In this document: positions 13,865 to 16,480 of the stretch, piece by piece | How positions within the stretch are numbered: the stretch's first letter is position 1 | Layout: every line of letters starts with the position of its first letter | NCBI GenBank assembly: GCA_900316925.1 | Contig: ONEU01000126.1 | Coordinates: 1-16,480, forward strand | DNA length: 16,480 bases | Reading direction: 5' to 3' | From: an uncultured Eubacteriales bacterium | GTDB lineage: Bacteria > Bacillota > Clostridia > Oscillospirales > Acutalibacteraceae | Program-made: the position numbers and the translations under genes | The notes under the pieces: model-generated | What the model was told of the DNA's origin: nothing | The model's database searches: none | What the model saw: only the letters and a program-made list of their open reading frames with translations

Positions 13865-14071
13865 CTATTCGAAGAAGAACAGTTCCTCGAATTTCTTGTC
13901 CAGAGCAATGCAGATCAGGGCAGCCAGCTTGGCGCTGGGGCAGAACTGATTGTTCTCAATGGAGCTGATAGTCTGTCGGGAAACGCCGACCAGCTCCGCC
14001 AGATCTCCCTGGGAGATCCGCTTTTCCGCGCGAGCCACCCGCAGGCGGTTCTGAAATACAATATCACTCAT
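13865..14071 (-). CDS. Small XRE-family regulator (YozG-like)
   Basis: A 68-residue protein that is almost entirely a helix-turn-helix: NRLRVARAEKRISQGDLAEL, then VGVSRQTISSIENNQFCPSAK, ending ALDKKFEELFFFE. This matches the small YozG-like XRE regulators of Firmicutes in length and in the closing F-x-x-LFxxE pattern. The start ATG 14071 overlaps the stop of the upstream membrane-protein gene as ATGA. There is no good ribosome site, so translation is probably coupled. The probable role is to repress its own operon, which carries a perfect palindrome over its promoter at 14471-14492; that link is inferred. Confidence 0.9.
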   Translation of the reverse strand: MSDIVFQNRLRVARAEKRISQGDLAELVGVSRQTISSIENNQFCPSAKLAALICIALDKKFEELFFFE

Positions 14072-14388
14072 ACCGCATACACCACAAAAAACATGACGGC
14101 GCACACAGCAGCCGCAAGACCGGTTACGATTCCTGCAATCAGATGGCGAGCCTTCTTGAGGTTCTTGAACTGATAGAAAAAGGTCGTGCAGAGGTAAGCA
14201 GTGATAATGGCGACAAATTCGTAGAAGGTTTCTCTGTGGACGGCTTTATAGACGCTGAAAATAAGGCACAGAACCCCTACTACCACAGCGCCGAGACCAA
14301 AGGAGGCATTGTATATTCCTTGTTCACGCTCATCAAGAGAGTTGCGTGCTTTGCGTTTGCTTTTGGCAAGGATCTCTTTTTTGTCCAT
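14068..14388 (-). CDS. Small membrane protein, DUF6442-like
   Basis: A 106-residue predicted membrane protein. The cytoplasmic N-terminus MDKKEILAKSKRKARNSLDEREQ has the K-E-I-L-x-K-S-[KR] and D-E-R-E pattern of the DUF6442-type proteins that often precede YozG-like regulators. Hydrophobic segments lie near 29-48, 56-72 and 82-106; the last may be a hairpin of two. GGAGG (minus strand) lies about 8 bases before ATG 14388. It overlaps the XRE gene by four bases and is the first gene of the pair. The function of the family is not known to me; a membrane partner that modulates the regulator is possible but unproven. Confidence 0.82.
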   Translation of the reverse strand: MDKKEILAKSKRKARNSLDEREQGIYNASFGLGAVVVGVLCLIFSVYKAVHRETFYEFVAIITAYLCTTFFYQFKNLKKARHLIAGIVTGLAAAVCAVMFFVVYAV

Positions 14389-14449
14389 CAGAACATCCTC
14401 CGGAGGTTTCGGAGCTAACCGAATTTTCCCTTTTCTTTCCTTTGCACAT

Positions 14450-14478
14450 ATAGTATCATATCCTTAGCAATTTGTCAA
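14450..14478 (-). promoter_or_regulatory. Promoter of the DUF6442/XRE operon
   Basis: Minus strand TTGACA (14473-14478), 17 bases, TACTAT (14450-14455), with an extended -10 TGA. The start is predicted near 14443, giving a leader of about 55 bases. Confidence 0.88.
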
Positions 14479-14492
14479 GTATTCTTGACAAA
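14471..14492. promoter_or_regulatory. Perfect palindromic operator candidate
   Basis: TTTGTCAAG (14471-14479) and CTTGACAAA (14484-14492) are perfect 9-base inverted arms around TATT. One arm is the -35 box of the minus-strand promoter. The other gives an outward TTGACA on the plus strand (14485-14490) with a weak TACAAG 17 bases on. The size and position fit a dimeric XRE repressor site. Confidence 0.7.
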
Positions 14493-14565
14493 ATTTCTTT
14501 TAAACTTTACAAGAAAGATGCATGCGAGAAAAATAGCCGTTATCAGAAAAAAATAGGGCAGTTTA

Positions 14566-14594
14566 TTGACATTCTTCGGGGAACATGGTACAAT
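14566..14594 (+). promoter_or_regulatory. Promoter of Cys-cluster protein gene 3
   Basis: TTGACA (14566-14571), 17 bases, TACAAT (14589-14594), with an extended -10 TGG. The start is predicted near 14601. This lies inside an in-frame upstream extension of the next gene and so supports ATG 14644. Confidence 0.9.
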
Positions 14595-14643
14595 GTTAGT
14601 GTATTTCCTGATACAAATCATTAGAAAGGATAGTGTCGCTTCT

Positions 14644-15141
14644 ATGAATAATCAGAATCCCTACGGACAGCAGCCGCAGCAGATGCAGCAGCCCCAGATG
14701 CCCATGCAGCCTCAGATGCCCATGCAGCCCCAGATGCAGATGCCCAAAGCTCCCAAGGCTCCGCTCTTCAATAACGATCTGCTGGGTATCATCTCCTGTG
14801 CTGCCGGCGTGGCAAGTCTCGGACTTGGCCTGCTCTCCGCTATTCTCTGCAACAGCGTTTATGGAATGACCACCATAAACCTGGCATCCGGTTCAAAGGT
14901 CGTTCCCGGTCCCAGCCCGATCTTCGGCTTCATTATGAACATCGTTGCTTTGCTGCTTGGTGCGGTAGCCGTTCTGTTGGCTCTCAAGGTCGGCAACGAC
15001 AGGATCCGCTCCGGTGCTCCCAGAGGCACCATTGCTACTCTCGGTCTTGTGTTCGGTCTTGCCGGCGCTTGCATCTGTATTGTGGCTCTCTTCTTCACCA
15101 GCTGCTCGATGTGTTCCAACTGTTCGATGAAGTCCAGGTGA
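14644..15141 (+). CDS. Cys-cluster membrane protein (paralogue 3)
   Basis: A 165-residue predicted membrane protein. The first 40 residues are Gln/Pro/Met-rich with QPQMPM repeats. Hydrophobic segments lie near 46-70, 92-114 and 130-152. The linker LKVGNDRIRSGAPRGTIATLG aligns with the Gly-rich linker of the other two paralogues. The C-terminal cluster is Cys154, Cys157, Cys160 (CSMCSNC), one cysteine shorter than in paralogue 2. The only ribosome-site candidate, AAAGGA (14625-14630), is 13 bases from ATG, unusually far, so translation may be modest. It is separated from paralogue 2 by the minus-strand XRE operon and has its own promoter and terminator. Function unknown. Confidence 0.82.
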   Translation: MNNQNPYGQQPQQMQQPQMPMQPQMPMQPQMQMPKAPKAPLFNNDLLGIISCAAGVASLGLGLLSAILCNSVYGMTTINLASGSKVVPGPSPIFGFIMNIVALLLGAVAVLLALKVGNDRIRSGAPRGTIATLGLVFGLAGACICIVALFFTSCSMCSNCSMKSR

Positions 15142-15162
15142 CATAGCTGAAAGCCAAATATC

Positions 15163-15195
15163 AAATGGCGGTCATAACATGATCGCCATTTTTTT
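15163..15195 (+). terminator. Terminator after Cys-cluster gene 3
   Basis: AAATGGCGGTCAT (15163-15175) pairs with ATGATCGCCATTT (15179-15191), with one G-T pair and loop AAC, and runs into seven T. It lies 21 bases past the stop. Confidence 0.92.
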
Positions 15196-15233
15196 GGAAT
15201 AAAAAGAATAATTCATTAAAGGAATGATCGCGT

Positions 15234-16289
15234 ATGATGCCGTATCTCTATATCTTCGGCAAACCGTTTCCGATGTACGGTCTGTGTGCCGTGCTGGGAC
15301 TGCTGTGCGGTGCCCTGCTGGTGTACCTTACCAACAAAAAACGTCGGGATTACAGTAAGATCTATATTATCAACATTCCTCTTGTCTGTGCGGTGGGCGC
15401 ATTCCTGGGAGCCCATCTGGTGTATTTCCTCACGCGGCTGGACTCGTTGGTGGAGTACATAGAACACGCCGATGTTTATTTCAGTTCGTGGAATGCTGCC
15501 CTGGGTTCCCTGGGGGATGTGTTCGGCGGCATGGTGTTCTACGGGGGGCTGCTGGGCGCCATTTTTGCCGGGTACCTCTACTGCAAGGCTGTGAAGGCTG
15601 ATTTCGCACTCTATGCGGATATCCTCGCACCGGCTATTCCGCTGTTCCATGCATTCGGACGGCTGGGCTGTACCTTTGCCGGCTGCTGCTACGGCATGGA
15701 GGCCGACTGGGGTATTCCGGTGGTGCATACCCTGGGCGACGGGACAACGGTGACGCATCACCATGTGCCGATCCCGCTGATCGAAGCAGGCTGCAATCTG
15801 CTGATAATGGTACTGCTGCTCATCCTCAGCAAGAAGCACCTGAAAAAGGGTTCTTTGCTGGGAATATACTTCATTCTGTATTCGATTGTCCGCTTCACGG
15901 ATGAGTTCTTCCGCGGTGACCTGATCAGAGGCGTGTACTTCGGGCTGTCCACTTCCCAATGGATCAGCATCGGCGTCTTTGTAATCGGTGTGCTGATGAT
16001 GCTGCGCCGTTATGTGTTCAAGAACAAGGAGCAGTTCGGCTATCGTGTCCCTGTGGGAGAGATTCCGGAGGGGTATGAGTACAACAAATACGCCGGCGCC
16101 ATTTCGCCCTACGAGCAGGAGAAGAAGAAGCTCAAGGAGCAGAAAATGGCTGCCCGGCAGGCAAACAGCTCCGAAAATGGTGTCAAAGCAGCGGAGAAAG
16201 CGCCGTCAGAGACAACCGACGTGAAAACGGAAGAGAAAACAGAAGAAAAGACAGAAGAGAAAGCAGACGAACAGAAGGATCCATCCTGA
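15234..16289 (+). CDS. lgt: Prolipoprotein diacylglyceryl transferase
   Basis: A 351-residue membrane enzyme that transfers diacylglycerol from phosphatidylglycerol to the lipobox cysteine of prolipoproteins at the outer face of the membrane. The Lgt signature HAFGRLGCTFAGCCYG lies at 139-154 with the catalytically important Arg143. GGMVFYGGLLG (98-108) and RFTDEFFRGD (220-229) are the other conserved blocks. About seven membrane segments end near residue 258. The tail (about 265-351) is hydrophilic, with Lys/Glu-rich low-complexity repeats (EEKTEEKTEEK), and is longer than in the classical enzyme of under 300 residues. AAAGGA (15218-15223) lies 10 bases before ATG 15234; a second ATG follows at once. 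The enzyme would act on lipoproteins such as those encoded at 2300 and 3347. Confidence 0.96.
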   Translation: MMPYLYIFGKPFPMYGLCAVLGLLCGALLVYLTNKKRRDYSKIYIINIPLVCAVGAFLGAHLVYFLTRLDSLVEYIEHADVYFSSWNAALGSLGDVFGGMVFYGGLLGAIFAGYLYCKAVKADFALYADILAPAIPLFHAFGRLGCTFAGCCYGMEADWGIPVVHTLGDGTTVTHHHVPIPLIEAGCNLLIMVLLLILSKKHLKKGSLLGIYFILYSIVRFTDEFFRGDLIRGVYFGLSTSQWISIGVFVIGVLMMLRRYVFKNKEQFGYRVPVGEIPEGYEYNKYAGAISPYEQEKKKLKEQKMAARQANSSENGVKAAEKAPSETTDVKTEEKTEEKTEEKADEQKDPS

Positions 16290-16312
16290 CAGGAGAACAT
16301 GATCTGCAAGAG

Positions 16313-16342
16313 ACGGTCACCCGGGAGGGCGGCCGTTTTTTT
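16313..16342 (+). terminator. Terminator after lgt
   Basis: ACGGTC (16313-16318) pairs with GGCCGT (16331-16336), including one T-G pair, with possible further CC/GG pairing inside the loop. A T-run to 16342 follows. It lies 24 bases past the lgt stop. Confidence 0.82.
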
Positions 16343-16435
16343 GTGGCTTGATTCCCGTCCTTCTCTTGCCCCCAACAACGATGAGAGGATAGGGTTTACC
16401 GATTGCTGCAAGGCTTATTCCGCAGCGAATTTTGG

Positions 16436-16480
16436 AAAGGGGTCCGGGGAAAACCTTTTTTTCGCCAGAAAAAGGTTTTC
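16436..16480. repeat. Palindromic element (copy C), cut by the window end
   Basis: GAAAACCTTTTT (16449-16460) pairs perfectly with AAAAAGGTTTTC (16469-16480) around the loop TTCGCCAG, and the palindrome may continue past the edge. GGGG-TCC-GGGG precedes it. Read on the minus strand, the order hairpin, C4, three bases, C4 matches copy B at 7336-7386 and loosely copy A at 4701-4740. Confidence 0.6.

Overview
The window looks like a chromosomal piece of a Gram-positive Clostridia-class bacterium, most likely Oscillospiraceae/Ruminococcus-like. The clues are consensus sigma-A promoters with 17-base spacers, strong GGAGG ribosome sites, a T-box leader, an XRE/DUF6442 pair, a HacA-type LeuC and a moderately GC-rich genome. 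The assignment is an inference from gene families. No rRNA, tRNA, CRISPR array, transposase or phage gene was seen.

Layout. (1) 1-2213: an XRE/AbrB-type regulator, an ABC ATPase and an ABC-2 permease form a tightly overlapping operon with its own promoter and a strong terminator. (2) 2208-4600: two tandem, distantly paralogous secreted lipoproteins of unknown function. (3) 4600-7295 (minus strand): ilvB-ilvN, encoding acetolactate synthase, preceded by a complete T-box leader with promoter, Stem I, T-box and terminator; the candidate specifier is GUC (Val). (4) 7490-9565 (minus): a membrane-anchored DHHW-like extracellular protein followed by a protein joining an apparent inorganic-pyrophosphatase-like domain to a NUDIX hydrolase. 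(5) 9647-12226: a CRP/FNR-family regulator diverging from leuC-leuD, encoding isopropylmalate isomerase. (6) 12330-15195: three small paralogous membrane proteins with Pro/Gln/Met-rich N-termini, Gly-rich membrane segments and a C-terminal CxxC-based cysteine cluster. A minus-strand DUF6442-like membrane protein/XRE pair lies among them, with a perfect palindrome over its promoter. (7) 15234-16342: lgt, prolipoprotein diacylglyceryl transferase, with a charged C-terminal tail and a terminator.

How the parts fit together. IlvBN and LeuCD both serve branched-chain amino acid synthesis, but they lie in separate operons with different control: tRNA sensing for ilvBN and perhaps the CRP-like regulator for leuCD. 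leuA, leuB, ilvC and ilvD are not in the window. Lgt would lipidate proteins such as the two lipoproteins here, although the genes are not linked. The least explained part is the 12.3-15.2 kb cluster of cysteine-cluster membrane proteins. A small family of GC-rich palindromes is also dispersed in the intergenic spaces (4.7, 7.35 and 16.45 kb).
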